The translations under genes and the position numbers were made by a program. Positions 1-8,888 of a stretch of DNA of 64,000 nt are shown here, piece by piece. The notes beneath the pieces are model-generated. The model was given only the letters and a program-made list of their open reading frames with translations, did no database searches and was not told the DNA's origin. Positions within the stretch are counted from its first letter, which is position 1. Every line of letters starts with the position of its first letter. The stretch is from JAPWJZ01 sp964575605 (lineage in GTDB: Bacteria; Pseudomonadota; Alphaproteobacteria; Micavibrionales; UBA2020), in NCBI GenBank assembly GCA_964575605.1, contig CAZNRN010000017.1:1-64000 (forward strand). The letters are read 5' to 3'.

Positions 1-1
1 G

Positions 2-640
2 ATGCAGGCCGCATTAGAGAGCAACCTGATCTCCGATGAAATGCGCGGGCGCATCCGCAGGCTGATCGAAAAAACGCTGGAAACCTTGCAGCTTAAAGCA
101 GTTGATGCCAAGACAGAGGAAGAACGAGCGAAAGAAAAGAGCCGCGAGTATCAGGCGAAACAGGCCGAGTTCAACGAATATATCCGGCAATACGCGATAT
201 TGCAGATGAAAGTAGAGGAAGAATTAAGGCGGCAGGAAGTCAATCGCGGGTTCTATGCCGCCATCATGACGATGAGCTATGCCCTGAACGGGCTTCCGGC
301 ATGGAAAGTTTCCGTGATGCCGCCACCGGAGGACAGGCGGCTGGATGAGAAAGAATATGTCCAGAAAACCGTTCTTCAGCGGAATAACGCGCAGCTTGTA
401 AACCGTGTGTTCAACTCGCCGGAAAACGAAAGCCTTGTTTCCCGCAGACCCCCGATTGACCCGAAAATGGCCGTGCCGAACCTGCGTCGCAACGTCCTTG
501 AAGTTCGTGAGATGCTCACGCGGGCGGGCATCCGTCCCCCGACCGGGGGCGGTGTCAGCACGGTCGCGCCCGCCGCCATTCGCATGACAACAGCTGCTCC
601 TTCGGCCATGGCTTCCATCAGATTTAACGCCAAGAGGTAG
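2..640 (+). CDS. Hypothetical coiled-coil protein, possibly partial at its 5' end
   Basis: The frame is open from the first bases of the window, so the methionine at base 2 may be internal and the true start may lie upstream. Residues about 15-85 are rich in Glu, Lys, Gln and Arg with a heptad-like pattern, which suggests a coiled coil. The tail is Pro/Gly/Ala-rich. No catalytic motif or signal peptide is visible. It is followed after 3 bases by another short gene, so the two are probably co-transcribed. I do not recognise the family. Confidence 0.55.
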   Translation: MQAALESNLISDEMRGRIRRLIEKTLETLQLKAVDAKTEEERAKEKSREYQAKQAEFNEYIRQYAILQMKVEEELRRQEVNRGFYAAIMTMSYALNGLPAWKVSVMPPPEDRRLDEKEYVQKTVLQRNNAQLVNRVFNSPENESLVSRRPPIDPKMAVPNLRRNVLEVREMLTRAGIRPPTGGGVSTVAPAAIRMTTAAPSAMASIRFNAKR

Positions 641-643
641 AGC

Positions 644-964
644 ATGACATGGGAAAAAGCAGGCCAGTTTGTCGAGTCCGATGTCGTGGAGTGGGTAGAG
701 GCAATATGGTCGCCCAACAAGCTCAAGAAGAAGAAAAGCAGGCCTTGGGGCAAGCAAAAGGTCGTGGCTCAAATCGCCCATATTGACGGTGATTTTGTGA
801 AGCTGACGGTGTTGAAGGCTGCCGTCATAGAAAACATCATCGGTTCTGAACTTAGACCGCATAAAGTCGGCACCACTATCACGAAAAAGCGATCAACGCT
901 TCTTCGCGACAATCCCGAGCGATTACACTGGAGTGAGGAAGACGTTCGAAAGGCACTTTTATAG
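644..964 (+). CDS. Hypothetical protein, 106 aa
   Basis: This short protein starts 3 bases after the stop of the preceding gene, with a GAGG-type ribosome binding site inside the end of that gene. It contains a Lys-rich patch (KKKKSRPWGKQK) near residue 27 followed by an alternating hydrophobic stretch that could form a small beta-rich fold. There is no signal peptide or membrane segment. Function unknown. It converges on the subtilase gene, with a 29-bp gap between the two stops. Confidence 0.55.
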   Translation: MTWEKAGQFVESDVVEWVEAIWSPNKLKKKKSRPWGKQKVVAQIAHIDGDFVKLTVLKAAVIENIIGSELRPHKVGTTITKKRSTLLRDNPERLHWSEEDVRKALL

Positions 965-993
965 AAAGCACTTAAACTTCAGCACGCTTAATA

Positions 994-3267
994 TCAGCTT
1001 ACCAAATCATCTAGAGTAATGTCTTCTTCCAGAACTGAAGATTCAACAAAATTACCAAGAAGATTTCTCAACTGGTTGTAAATTTCGTCACTTTCATCTG
1101 TGCCTCTCAACGTCAAAACGAAATGTGTTTCTAAATCTGGAACTTGGTCGGCGTGTTGATATCCATACATGTACAAATCTCGCACATATACCCGCGCATA
1201 GACTCGCATGTGCTGACCAGAAAATTTTAAACCAGTCTTAGAAAAGTCCCGAGCATGGTGTCTTACAGGGCACCATTTATGCTCTACGTCACGGGCTTTC
1301 CGCTCAGGTATTTTATCTGTGTCCATTGAGCCAAGCAGGTTAGCGACTTTGTTTTGCCCCTTCTTGTTTTTACCTTGAAAAAACTGAAGCGCGACATTAA
1401 CCCTCGCACTGAAATAATTAGGCCCCGCATAATCAGCTACCAGAGGGTGGGGGTTTAGCACTGCGGTTAAAGATCCGCCACCTTTGAGCTTACCATTTTC
1501 TATTAAAGCCGGTGGAATTGGCAAATCCCAATAGTAAGCGGCACCGGGCCGAAGTTGCGATTTCCAATTAAGAGTCACCACACCCTGCCTGCATTCCCAA
1601 GGCAGGAAATCCGCATTCGGAGTGCCGAACCCGAAAGCGGGGTCAAAATGTTCATGGCCAGCGCCATTAATCAGTAAAGCTTTTACCAAATCTGCACTTG
1701 GCTCTTTTAATTTCGAGAACGTATGCGCGGCTAGGGGAGATGTTAATGCGGTTGAAAAACTGGCCCCCTTAATTACTGCGCCACCAATCGCGCGCACATG
1801 AGAAAAATGGGAAAGATCAGGTTTTAACATACTGGAGGGGCCTGGGCCTTGCAGACTTATCGGGCAAACCGCTCCGGGCTTACCGTTAGGAGTGCTTATA
1901 CGCCCCCCGACGGTTATCGCAGCTTCGCAATCCGCCGGTGGCTGCATCGTGCCGCTTGGCTTGTTGCCAATTGAAATGATCGGCAAAATGTTATGCTTGC
2001 GAGACAATTCGGTAATTGCGTGCCCCAAGTAACTGACAGAGTCGACGTCACAATCAATTCTCTGGTTGAAAGAAAAATTCCAGACTCTTGTGTTCGGATA
2101 AGCTGCGATCACTTTATCAAGGTACATAACGAGGGCTTGGGGATCGAGAATCTTTTTTGAGTCCGGTTTAGGCACCGCCTGCACAGTACCCACTTGGCAA
2201 TATAGTTCAGGAAGGTGAAGATTGTTATTCCAATCATGCCCCTGCACGATCAGGGACGTCACGCGATTTCCATGCGATGTGTCCGCAATCGATTGTGCAA
2301 TTAACGGTGGCGCGCTCCACGCTTCGGCAGCCTTATATGATGAAGCAGTTAAGCCTCCATCTACCACTCCAACGATCGGCAGGCCCGATAGATTAGAGGG
2401 AAGCGGCCTATCTGGTTCCTTTCCCTCCCCAGGCGCAGTTGTATACACCGGTGACACCGGCTCAATTTTAAATACAGCGCCTGATGCAACAATTCTCCCC
2501 AAGGCCTCAAGACTCGGCACTGAAACTATCGTTGATGCGCGCCTATGCTGTCGATACTGTCGTAAAGCGGTGTTAACTCGACTTGTAGTCCCCAGTGCCA
2601 GCAGCGCTTTGTGCAGGGTTGAACTTTTTCCTGCCTCAGCCGCGTGTGTAGTATCTTTAATAGATAATGGTACATCTTGCAATTCAGGGTGTAATCCCGC
2701 AAAAACAAGTAATAGATCTTCGGCAGCGACACGATCCTGAAGCGGCATGAGCCACAATAGAAACGCTCTGCCGTTATCAACTTCGGGCGCCAGATCCCAA
2801 ATTCCCTTGAGACCTCTGGTGCCATAAACATCAGCAGGCGCGAAAAAACGGATGTTCTCTACCCTTGAGATATCGACGCGGTCAGAGACTGTATCAGCCT
2901 CTTTTATATGAGATGAAAACCATGCGAGCCGCGACGTTGGAAATTCAATCAAATATCCTGTTTTATAAGGCGCTATCAAGCGGACGCTCTTGGTTGGGTG
3001 GAAAAGGTCTGTCGGAGTATGAGTCGGCGCCAAAGAATCATCAAACATAGAGGCGTAGATGACAACCTTATTCGAGAATTTTGGCTGCATTTTTGCAGTT
3101 TTCGCCAATCCTTCAAACGCAGCTGAAAGCAATTTCCTTTGCTGCGCAAGTCGACCTTGCTTTATCGAAGATTGATTTTTGCCCCCGCCACTAACGCTTT
3201 CTGGTTTTGGATCTTTTGTGAAGCGCAAAACTGGATTTAATAGTGGGCGCTTTTTATCATCCGCCAT
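994..3267 (-). CDS. Subtilase (S8 family serine peptidase) paired with an AAA ATPase
   Basis: This 757-residue protein has a subtilisin-type catalytic triad. Asp is in VGVVDGG (about residue 303), His in SHGNRV (about 332) and Ser in GASFSTA (about 503). About 300 residues precede the catalytic domain and about 200 follow it. No signal peptide is visible, which points to a cytoplasmic enzyme rather than a secreted degradative protease. The start codon lies inside the end of the upstream ATPase gene (11-bp overlap), so the two are translationally coupled. Cytoplasmic subtilase plus AAA ATPase pairs recur in bacterial genomes, often on mobile or defence-rich islands. A defensive, ATPase-gated protease is my inference; the sequence does not show it. 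Confidence 0.88.
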   Translation of the reverse strand: MADDKKRPLLNPVLRFTKDPKPESVSGGGKNQSSIKQGRLAQQRKLLSAAFEGLAKTAKMQPKFSNKVVIYASMFDDSLAPTHTPTDLFHPTKSVRLIAPYKTGYLIEFPTSRLAWFSSHIKEADTVSDRVDISRVENIRFFAPADVYGTRGLKGIWDLAPEVDNGRAFLLWLMPLQDRVAAEDLLLVFAGLHPELQDVPLSIKDTTHAAEAGKSSTLHKALLALGTTSRVNTALRQYRQHRRASTIVSVPSLEALGRIVASGAVFKIEPVSPVYTTAPGEGKEPDRPLPSNLSGLPIVGVVDGGLTASSYKAAEAWSAPPLIAQSIADTSHGNRVTSLIVQGHDWNNNLHLPELYCQVGTVQAVPKPDSKKILDPQALVMYLDKVIAAYPNTRVWNFSFNQRIDCDVDSVSYLGHAITELSRKHNILPIISIGNKPSGTMQPPADCEAAITVGGRISTPNGKPGAVCPISLQGPGPSSMLKPDLSHFSHVRAIGGAVIKGASFSTALTSPLAAHTFSKLKEPSADLVKALLINGAGHEHFDPAFGFGTPNADFLPWECRQGVVTLNWKSQLRPGAAYYWDLPIPPALIENGKLKGGGSLTAVLNPHPLVADYAGPNYFSARVNVALQFFQGKNKKGQNKVANLLGSMDTDKIPERKARDVEHKWCPVRHHARDFSKTGLKFSGQHMRVYARVYVRDLYMYGYQHADQVPDLETHFVLTLRGTDESDEIYNQLRNLLGNFVESSVLEEDITLDDLVS

Positions 3268-4384
3268 TTTCGCTCTCCTTTAAATACCTATGAGCCATTT
3301 GACGGCTGACGCCTATGACCCTCGAAATATCCGTTACGGTCACTTCGGGAATAGTACTGAGAAATCTCGCAAGCTTTCGCTTATCCTCAGAAGACATTTC
3401 TCCCGACTCCGGAAATTTTAAATTTCCAGTTTTTGACTGCGTAACTGCTAATAAAATATGAGCAAGGCTGATTTCACTTTTTGACAAAACGGAACGGCGT
3501 CGAGCTGCAAGAGAGATATTCTCTATATCTGCCCCACTTAGCGCTTCAGATACTCTTGCTAAAATCTGTGCATCCTCAATACGTGACTCATTTTCTTCAA
3601 ATAAGAAATGCAGCCACATGGATTTTCTGACATCGATTTCGGGCAGCCCTAAATTTATCTTATAGGGGAATCGCCTCCAAATGGCTGGATCGAGTAAATG
3701 ATGGTGGTTAGTGGCGCCGATAACTATTACCTCGTTTGGCAAAGTATCCAAGCCTTGCAGCACAGTATTCACAACCCGTTTTAATTCGCCGAGTTCATGG
3801 CGGTCATCCCGGAGCTTTGCAATCGCATCCATTTCATCAAGAAAAAGAATTGCGTTCTTGCTTGGAATGAACTCAAAAATACCGCGGATATTCTTGGATG
3901 TCTCCCCCAAGCGAGAGGAGATAAGTGAGTCAAGGCGGGCAATAAAAAAAGGTCTGTTGAGGCTTGCTGCGATATGCCCTGCAAGGAGAGTTTTGCCAGT
4001 ACCGGGCTGCCCATGTATCAATAGCCCCAACCGCGAGGAAATCCCCTTTTGTATGAGCAAGTCAATATTTCTTGCATCTTCCAAGAACTGAGTGATTACC
4101 TGGCCGATATCATGGTTGAGAAACACCGGAACGCTGGGCCATTCAGATTCTTCAATCAGTGGAAGTCTTGAACTAGCGTCCCTTGGCAAAGCTTCGGCGT
4201 AGCCAGAGGCCTGCAAGGGAACGCCTCGCTTTTTCATTAATGCCTGTACTGCTTTCGCCCCTTCAATATCGCGCTCCTCCAGGAGTTGTTTTGCGAGCAA
4301 GTTCCCAATACGGCGTACGCCAGTATAATTGGCGGAAAGCGCGGATTCGAGCAGAGACAGGATAATTTCTTTGTCTACTTTCAT
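3257..4384 (-). CDS. AAA-family ATPase, partner of the subtilase
   Basis: The 375-residue protein carries a Walker A motif GQPGTGKT (Lys about residue 131) and a Walker B motif ILFLDEMD. A downstream sensor region (GATNHHHLLDPAIWRRF) matches the FtsH/Cdc48-like AAA branch. Residues 1-60 form an alpha-helical N-domain. The last 30 residues (VTDISRVIGVSRQMAHRYL) look like a helix-turn-helix, which could mean DNA binding or autoregulation. It is the first gene of a two-gene operon with the subtilase and is preceded by an AT-rich upstream region. Likely role: ATP-dependent control or substrate delivery for the protease. Confidence 0.88.
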   Translation of the reverse strand: MKVDKEIILSLLESALSANYTGVRRIGNLLAKQLLEERDIEGAKAVQALMKKRGVPLQASGYAEALPRDASSRLPLIEESEWPSVPVFLNHDIGQVITQFLEDARNIDLLIQKGISSRLGLLIHGQPGTGKTLLAGHIAASLNRPFFIARLDSLISSRLGETSKNIRGIFEFIPSKNAILFLDEMDAIAKLRDDRHELGELKRVVNTVLQGLDTLPNEVIVIGATNHHHLLDPAIWRRFPYKINLGLPEIDVRKSMWLHFLFEENESRIEDAQILARVSEALSGADIENISLAARRRSVLSKSEISLAHILLAVTQSKTGNLKFPESGEMSSEDKRKLARFLSTIPEVTVTDISRVIGVSRQMAHRYLKESENGG

Positions 4385-4637
4385 ACTCTAACTGTAAATC
4401 AAATTAGATGAAATGTAAACTAAATAATTAAAAGTGTAAACTTCTTTTGTGTTTTTATAGCCTGCAAGGTAGCTTAACCCTATGTTTTTGATGCGACATT
4501 CTTAGCATGTTGACACGACATGAGAAACCCTATTCTCCGATCTATATTCAACTATTGCGTAAACTATTATAAGCCCTCTGAAATGAAACCTTTTTCTTAG
4601 GCCCGCGCCGTCAGGCGCGGGCCTCCTGCCTACCTCT
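4385..4637. other. AT-rich intergenic region with a GC-rich hairpin
   Basis: About 200 bp of AT-rich sequence upstream of the AAA ATPase gene probably holds the promoter of the AAA/subtilase operon. At 4601-4624 there is a perfect inverted repeat (arms GGCCCGCGCC, 4-base loop) just past the stop of ardA on the minus strand. It has no clear T-tract on either strand, so I call it only a possible transcript-end hairpin. Confidence 0.5.
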
Positions 4638-5144
4638 TTACTGGCATCGGTAAACCAAGCTCGCGCCTGCAACTTCCGTCTCGCTGTAATCCATCCCGAG
4701 GTCGCGCGCGATGGCTTCGTAGTCTAGGTAGTTGACGAGGTTTTTCGGTATCTTGCCGAACAGCCCTTCGTCCACGAAGGTTTCGGCAAGTTCCTTCAGG
4801 CTGGAAAGTTCGTAGATATCGACTTCCAGATCGTCCGGATCGCCGGATTGCAGGTCGAAGCTGTAACCGGCCTCGCCGACTGCGATGATGACCTTGCGCT
4901 TCTGGTGCTCGTCCCAGTCGTCGCACACGTCGAGGAACTTCCCGAAACTTCCCTGATGGACGCTCAGGGCCTCGAACAGGGCGGCATCGATGCTCTCCCC
5001 GTCGATGAACTGGATTTCGCATTCCTCGACGTGCTGGCCGTAGTCGTTGCGGTTCTTGGCGGCTTTTTGCTCGTACTCCTCTGCGGTGTCGAAGTAAAAG
5101 CCGGTCGCGCTGATGTCGTAGGGCTGTGCGTAAAGCGTTGTCAT
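4638..5144 (-). CDS. ardA: Antirestriction protein ArdA
   Basis: This acidic 168-residue protein matches the ArdA family along its length. Family-typical segments include the start with IYAQPYDIS-like sequence (here LYAQPYDISATGFYF), FIDGE, IIAVGEAGYSFD and YDAIARDLG-like sequence near the end. ArdA proteins mimic the bent B-form DNA bound by type I restriction enzymes and protect incoming mobile DNA. The high Asp/Glu content fits DNA mimicry. It is encoded within the integrative element, as expected for a gene that helps establishment in a new host. Confidence 0.9.
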   Translation of the reverse strand: MTTLYAQPYDISATGFYFDTAEEYEQKAAKNRNDYGQHVEECEIQFIDGESIDAALFEALSVHQGSFGKFLDVCDDWDEHQKRKVIIAVGEAGYSFDLQSGDPDDLEVDIYELSSLKELAETFVDEGLFGKIPKNLVNYLDYEAIARDLGMDYSETEVAGASLVYRCQ

Positions 5145-5158
5145 GTCTGTTTCCTCCC

Positions 5159-5422
5159 TTACGCTGCCATCATGGATTCTGCTTCGAGCATCACGTCGAC
5201 AAAGGCGACAGGGCCGCCTGCGGCGCTGATAGTGGAGGCCGGAAGCGTGTGGTTGTAAAACCCGTTCTTCGCGATCGGGAGAGGCGCATTCGCCGGGCTC
5301 CGCACCTTGATGATTTCGTGTTCTTCGCCGGTCAGGCTGGTCATGATGTGGTCGGTCTCGCGTGTAATTTTGAGCTGCAGGCCGTTCCAGGCGAGGGTGT
5401 GGGTTTCGATGTAGCGTTTCAT
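5159..5422 (-). CDS. Hypothetical protein, 87 aa
   Basis: The frame extends to 5614, but the internal ATG at 5422 has an AAGGA-like ribosome binding site and starts a compact protein (MKRYIETHTLAWNGLQLKI). The upstream extension reads as non-coding. The protein lies 14 bp upstream of ardA in the same direction and is probably co-transcribed with it. It has no recognisable motif. Small proteins of this kind accompany ArdA and ParB-like genes on alphaproteobacterial islands; function unknown. Confidence 0.6.
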   Translation of the reverse strand: MKRYIETHTLAWNGLQLKITRETDHIMTSLTGEEHEIIKVRSPANAPLPIAKNGFYNHTLPASTISAAGGPVAFVDVMLEAESMMAA

Positions 5423-5690
5423 GGGCGTTTTCCTTTTCTCTTTTGAACTGTCCCCTTCGGGATAAGCCGCCTGAGTCACCCGCAAGTGTGCGGCGTCACG
5501 AGAAACGTTGGGGGGCACCCGTTCTTCACGGGGGGAGCCAAGGGCTTCTCTTGACGCCATGAAGCGCACGCGGGTGATATAAGGTGCGTTCCCATGCTGA
5601 AGGGGATAGTTCAAATTCGTGGAGAAAAGGAAAACGCCGGCTTCGCGTAAACGAAACCGGCGTTCTCGCCGACTTTATGCCTGCAGCGGT

Positions 5691-7502
5691 TTACCGCAGG
5701 ATGACCGGCAACCAGCCTGTACCGGCGATTTCACGCATCGCCAGTGCGGAGAGTTCGGCCTTCTTGAGCTTCTCCCATGCGGGAGCCACGGGTTGCTTGC
5801 GCGCTTCCACCAAGGCCTCCAGTATCAGCGTGCGGGACACCCTGCCGAAGTAATTGTCAGATGCCGGGGTGTACCATGCCTTCATGTCAAGGGAAACAGC
5901 CTTGCCAAGGGCATTCGCGTGTACCAGCCTGTCGCAGTCGGGGCGGTCGTGCTTGTGCTGCACGGTGTTGACCATGCAGGCAGAGCAGAACGCCAGAAGA
6001 TCGAGCAATACGGCTTGGTCCTGCTCAAGGCACCATTGCCAGATTGCATCCGGCGTGCCGGGGATACGCTGTCCCCAGTTCTCGCGTGCCTGTTCCAGCT
6101 TCTGGAAGGCAGTCGAGCCTTCAACGGCTTTCAGGGACTGCACCCTGCCGGTCAGTTCCAGCACCGTGCCATACCCGTGGCCGAATACGTCCATGACCAG
6201 CGCATAAACGACCGTCGCCAAAGCCTTGTCCGGTTGTTCCAGCAGGCTTGCCGCAATCGCCGCCGACCTGTGAGCGGTCAGGCTTTCGACAAGGGCGGCA
6301 GACAATCCAGCTCCTTGAGGTTCCTCAGCATCACCCGACGACCCGGCAGCAGCCTTGGCGGTTTGCCCTTTGCTGGCCGGTTTCGGCATATCCTCGGGCT
6401 TCACGAAGCCATGCTCGATCCTGACTTTGCCGTCATGGCCGAGGAACACCACGGCTCCGGCAATTCCCAGTTGCTCGGGCGTCCAGACACCGTCACGATC
6501 CTCGATTTCTGAGATTTGCCTGTCCAGTTCGGACATACGCTCCGAAGATTCATCGGACTCCTCGCCGTTATCGTCCAGTGCGGCATATTCGGCCTGCAAA
6601 CTGTCGAGCTTTGCCTGCTCGTCAGCCGTCAGCGGAACAGGTTCGGCATAGATGCGCTTGTACTGAGAGCTTTGCTCATAGCCGAAGTCGATCAGGACCT
6701 GCACCCATTTCCAGCCTTCGTCCTTGAGGGTCTTGGCCGGTCTCGCCAGCTTTTCGTAAACGAGGCTGTCGAGCAGGGCTGCATCCTCGATATAGACGCC
6801 GCTGTCGTCTTCGCTGAACAGGTCGCGCTTGACCTTGCCGCCCGCCTTTTCATAGGCTTTCAGCGTCACGAATTTCACGCGCTTGTCGGTCGCGGGAATG
6901 TCGTTCTCCGTCAGGCTGTCGCGGATATCGCGGGCTTCGTGCCGGTCGGGGTTGAACTCCGCCAGCACCTTTTCCTGCGCCTCATGGTCTTCGGTCACGG
7001 TAAAGGCCATGACACATTCCAGCGTCAGCTCGCCGTTCCGGTAAGCCTTGATGACTTTGGAGCTTACACGGGCCAGTTTCAGCAGCTTCGTCACATGGGC
7101 TTCGCTGCACCCGAAACGGGCGGCGATATCGGTCACCGGCATCCCTTCGTCAACCAGCTTCCGGAAAGCCTCGAACTGGTCGGCAGGGTGCATATCCTCC
7201 CGCATGACGTTCTCGGCCAGGCTCAACTCGGTGTCGTTGTCGCCTTCGGTGATCCGGCACGGCACGCCGAAACCGGCTTCGATGTCGCCTGCCTTGGCGA
7301 GAAGCTGGAGGGCTTTCAGCCGTCTGCCGCCCGCGACAACGGCGAATTTCTTGCCGTCTTTCCGGACGACGAGGTTATGCTGCAGGCCGTGGGCCTTAAT
7401 GGAAGCAGCAAGTTCCTCGATCCCGGACTTGTTGTGGGTTTTACGGACGTTGCCTGTCCAGACGGATAGTTTATTGAGAGGAATGGTTGTTATGTCAGTC
7501 AT
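5691..7502 (-). CDS. Large ParB/RepB/Spo0J-like protein
   Basis: The 603-residue protein has an N-terminal ParB nuclease/CTPase-like domain with the GGRR box (VVAGGRRLKALQLL, about residues 50-65), then LAENVMRE. A helix-turn-helix follows (VTDIAARFGCSEAHVTKLLKLARV, about 120-145). The rest is a long alpha-helical C-terminal region with an acidic stretch. Chromosomal ParB proteins are about 300 residues; this double-length type is typical of plasmids and integrative elements. The ATG at 7502, with a GGAG ribosome binding site, is preferred to the longer upstream frame. Role: probably element partitioning or regulation; no ParA gene is visible nearby. Confidence 0.85.
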   Translation of the reverse strand: MTDITTIPLNKLSVWTGNVRKTHNKSGIEELAASIKAHGLQHNLVVRKDGKKFAVVAGGRRLKALQLLAKAGDIEAGFGVPCRITEGDNDTELSLAENVMREDMHPADQFEAFRKLVDEGMPVTDIAARFGCSEAHVTKLLKLARVSSKVIKAYRNGELTLECVMAFTVTEDHEAQEKVLAEFNPDRHEARDIRDSLTENDIPATDKRVKFVTLKAYEKAGGKVKRDLFSEDDSGVYIEDAALLDSLVYEKLARPAKTLKDEGWKWVQVLIDFGYEQSSQYKRIYAEPVPLTADEQAKLDSLQAEYAALDDNGEESDESSERMSELDRQISEIEDRDGVWTPEQLGIAGAVVFLGHDGKVRIEHGFVKPEDMPKPASKGQTAKAAAGSSGDAEEPQGAGLSAALVESLTAHRSAAIAASLLEQPDKALATVVYALVMDVFGHGYGTVLELTGRVQSLKAVEGSTAFQKLEQARENWGQRIPGTPDAIWQWCLEQDQAVLLDLLAFCSACMVNTVQHKHDRPDCDRLVHANALGKAVSLDMKAWYTPASDNYFGRVSRTLILEALVEARKQPVAPAWEKLKKAELSALAMREIAGTGWLPVILR

Positions 7503-7513
7503 GGTGTTTCTCC

Positions 7514-7840
7514 TTAGTGTTTTGATGTGTGGATATTGGTGAGTTCGGCTTTTGCGATCGCCGCGCGCGCTGTATCCAGCCACGCGGTATCGGCATCTCC
7601 GACTTCGGAAGCGCCAAGTTCGCAATCGGAGACGAGGGCTTTAAGTGCTGCCAGCAGCTCCGGCGCCGTGCGGATGAGCCGCGCATTGGCTTCCGCCTCC
7701 GAAGCGCGATTTTCCTCGTCCCCGGCATGGATGCTGACGATGGCCAGCTGATAGAAGCCGTTGTGGATCACGAAAGCGCCGCCTGTGGCGTCTTCGGGAC
7801 TGCACTGCCAGTCGCCGGAAGTGTGTTTTGAAGGTGTCAT
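7514..7840 (-). CDS. Hypothetical mobile-element protein, 108 aa
   Basis: The start at 7840 has an AAGGAG ribosome binding site 9 bases upstream. The sequence begins TPSKHTSGDW and contains an ANARLIRTAPELLAALKAL segment, a pattern I associate with small proteins of phages, plasmids and ICEs. It lies 11 bp upstream of the ParB-like gene in the same direction, so co-expression is likely. Function unknown. Confidence 0.7.
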   Translation of the reverse strand: MTPSKHTSGDWQCSPEDATGGAFVIHNGFYQLAIVSIHAGDEENRASEAEANARLIRTAPELLAALKALVSDCELGASEVGDADTAWLDTARAAIAKAELTNIHTSKH

Positions 7841-7876
7841 GGTGCTATGCTCCTTTCAAAAAAGGAGGAAAGGCGC

Positions 7877-8107
7877 TTACGCGCCTTTCCCTTCCTGTGC
7901 TGCGGGTTGGCCGTCGGCTTTCGCTTTCGGCGGGAAGGCCGCGTAGCGTTTGCCGTTCATGAGGATGGTGAAGCCTTTGCCTTTCTTGTGGCCATAGACG
8001 GCGCCGGCGGGCTTGCCGCCCTTTTCGCCGTTCTGCCCGTTCTCGAAAATGTAGAAGTCGGGGGCCTGCTTGGCTTTTTTCGTGTCGTTTTCAGTTGCGG
8101 TGGTCAT
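7877..8107 (-). CDS. Small basic hypothetical protein, 76 aa
   Basis: The ATG at 8107 has an AAGGAG ribosome binding site, so I prefer it to the longer frame. The protein is rich in Lys and Gly, with a central segment PDFYIFENGQNGEKGG and a later KGFTILMNGKRYAAFPP that looks like a small beta-sheet fold. It is in the same leftward gene string as the ParB-like gene. No function can be assigned. Confidence 0.6.
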   Translation of the reverse strand: MTTATENDTKKAKQAPDFYIFENGQNGEKGGKPAGAVYGHKKGKGFTILMNGKRYAAFPPKAKADGQPAAQEGKGA

Positions 8108-8204
8108 GTTCAATCTCCTTTTTTGCATTACCCATTCGGGCGATGCCTCCGATCAGCCAGCAGCCGTTGCAGCGTCCACATGAAAATTGGGGGATGCGCT
8201 GCAC
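8091..8204 (-). CDS. Possible Com-like small zinc-ribbon protein (GTG start)
   Basis: From a GTG at 8204 the minus strand encodes about 37 residues including FSCGRCNGCWLIGG, a Cys-x2-Cys-x2-Cys cluster resembling the half zinc finger of Mu Com-like proteins. Its 3' end overlaps the start of the next gene by 17 bp and contains that gene's ribosome binding site, which would couple the two. The evidence is the Cys motif and the overlap only; it may not be translated. Confidence 0.3.
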   Translation of the reverse strand: MQRIPQFSCGRCNGCWLIGGIARMGNAKKEIEHDHRN

Positions 8205-8888
8205 TTCCGCAGCGCATGTCGGCGAGGGAGCCGATTTTCTTGTTGACGCGGGAAGCAACGGCGCATGGCAGGGGGCTCGAAGCTGCACGAAGGGTCAATG
8301 CAAATGAATATCGGAGATTGCCTGATGACTGCCGCCAATCACTGGAAACACGAAATCAAGCAGGCCTTTCACACGCCTTCGTTGGAACGGGCTGGCAAAA
8401 TAGGGCTTTCCCAAAGCCTACTGTCGCTAAAACATGGCCATACCTTTAAGGCATGGCTCACTTCATCATCGGATATCTGAGACGGAGCGGCCTGACCGCC
8501 CCCACATATAAAGCTGATGGCACTTCACCACATACCCGGAAGAGATAAGCGCGATAGCGGTCTTGTTCCTGCCCTCCAGCAAGTGAAGCATCATGACTCC
8601 GGCTTCAATAAACACGCCCGGTTTTCTCAGGGGCGTCCCTTCGGGTTAATCGCTGGTACGGGATCTTTCTCCGGCCCTGTTCTTGCGTACATCACGGCCT
8701 TTTCATCCTCACCTTCGCATCGGTTCGCCTTGTGGCGGCAAGCGTAAAGCTCGGGCACTGCGTTACCGCCCCGGCAGCAAAGCCCCCAAACAGCTTTGTG
8801 ACGGGGTTCTGCCAGCCGATACGCGCTGCAAAAGGGGTGCGTCATGAAGGCCGTGAAGGTTCGCGGCCAGGAACACAGGAGAAATCCC
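8205..8888. other. Long intergenic stretch without a convincing gene
   Basis: No reading frame here shows protein-like composition with a good start. The part at 8620-8880 is GC-rich with many short self-complementary stretches and runs directly into the ribosome binding site of the next plus-strand gene. It could hold a structured leader or an element-specific control region, but I see no family I can name. Confidence 0.4.

Noticed and set aside
4601..4624. Rho-independent terminator after ardA
   Set aside because: The hairpin is perfect but has no T-tract on the correct side, so I list it only as a hairpin within the intergenic note.
8265..8480. Plus-strand 71-codon frame in the gene-free stretch
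   Set aside because: No ribosome binding site, no motif and composition unlike neighbours. A short version from an internal ATG (57 residues) is possible but unsupported.
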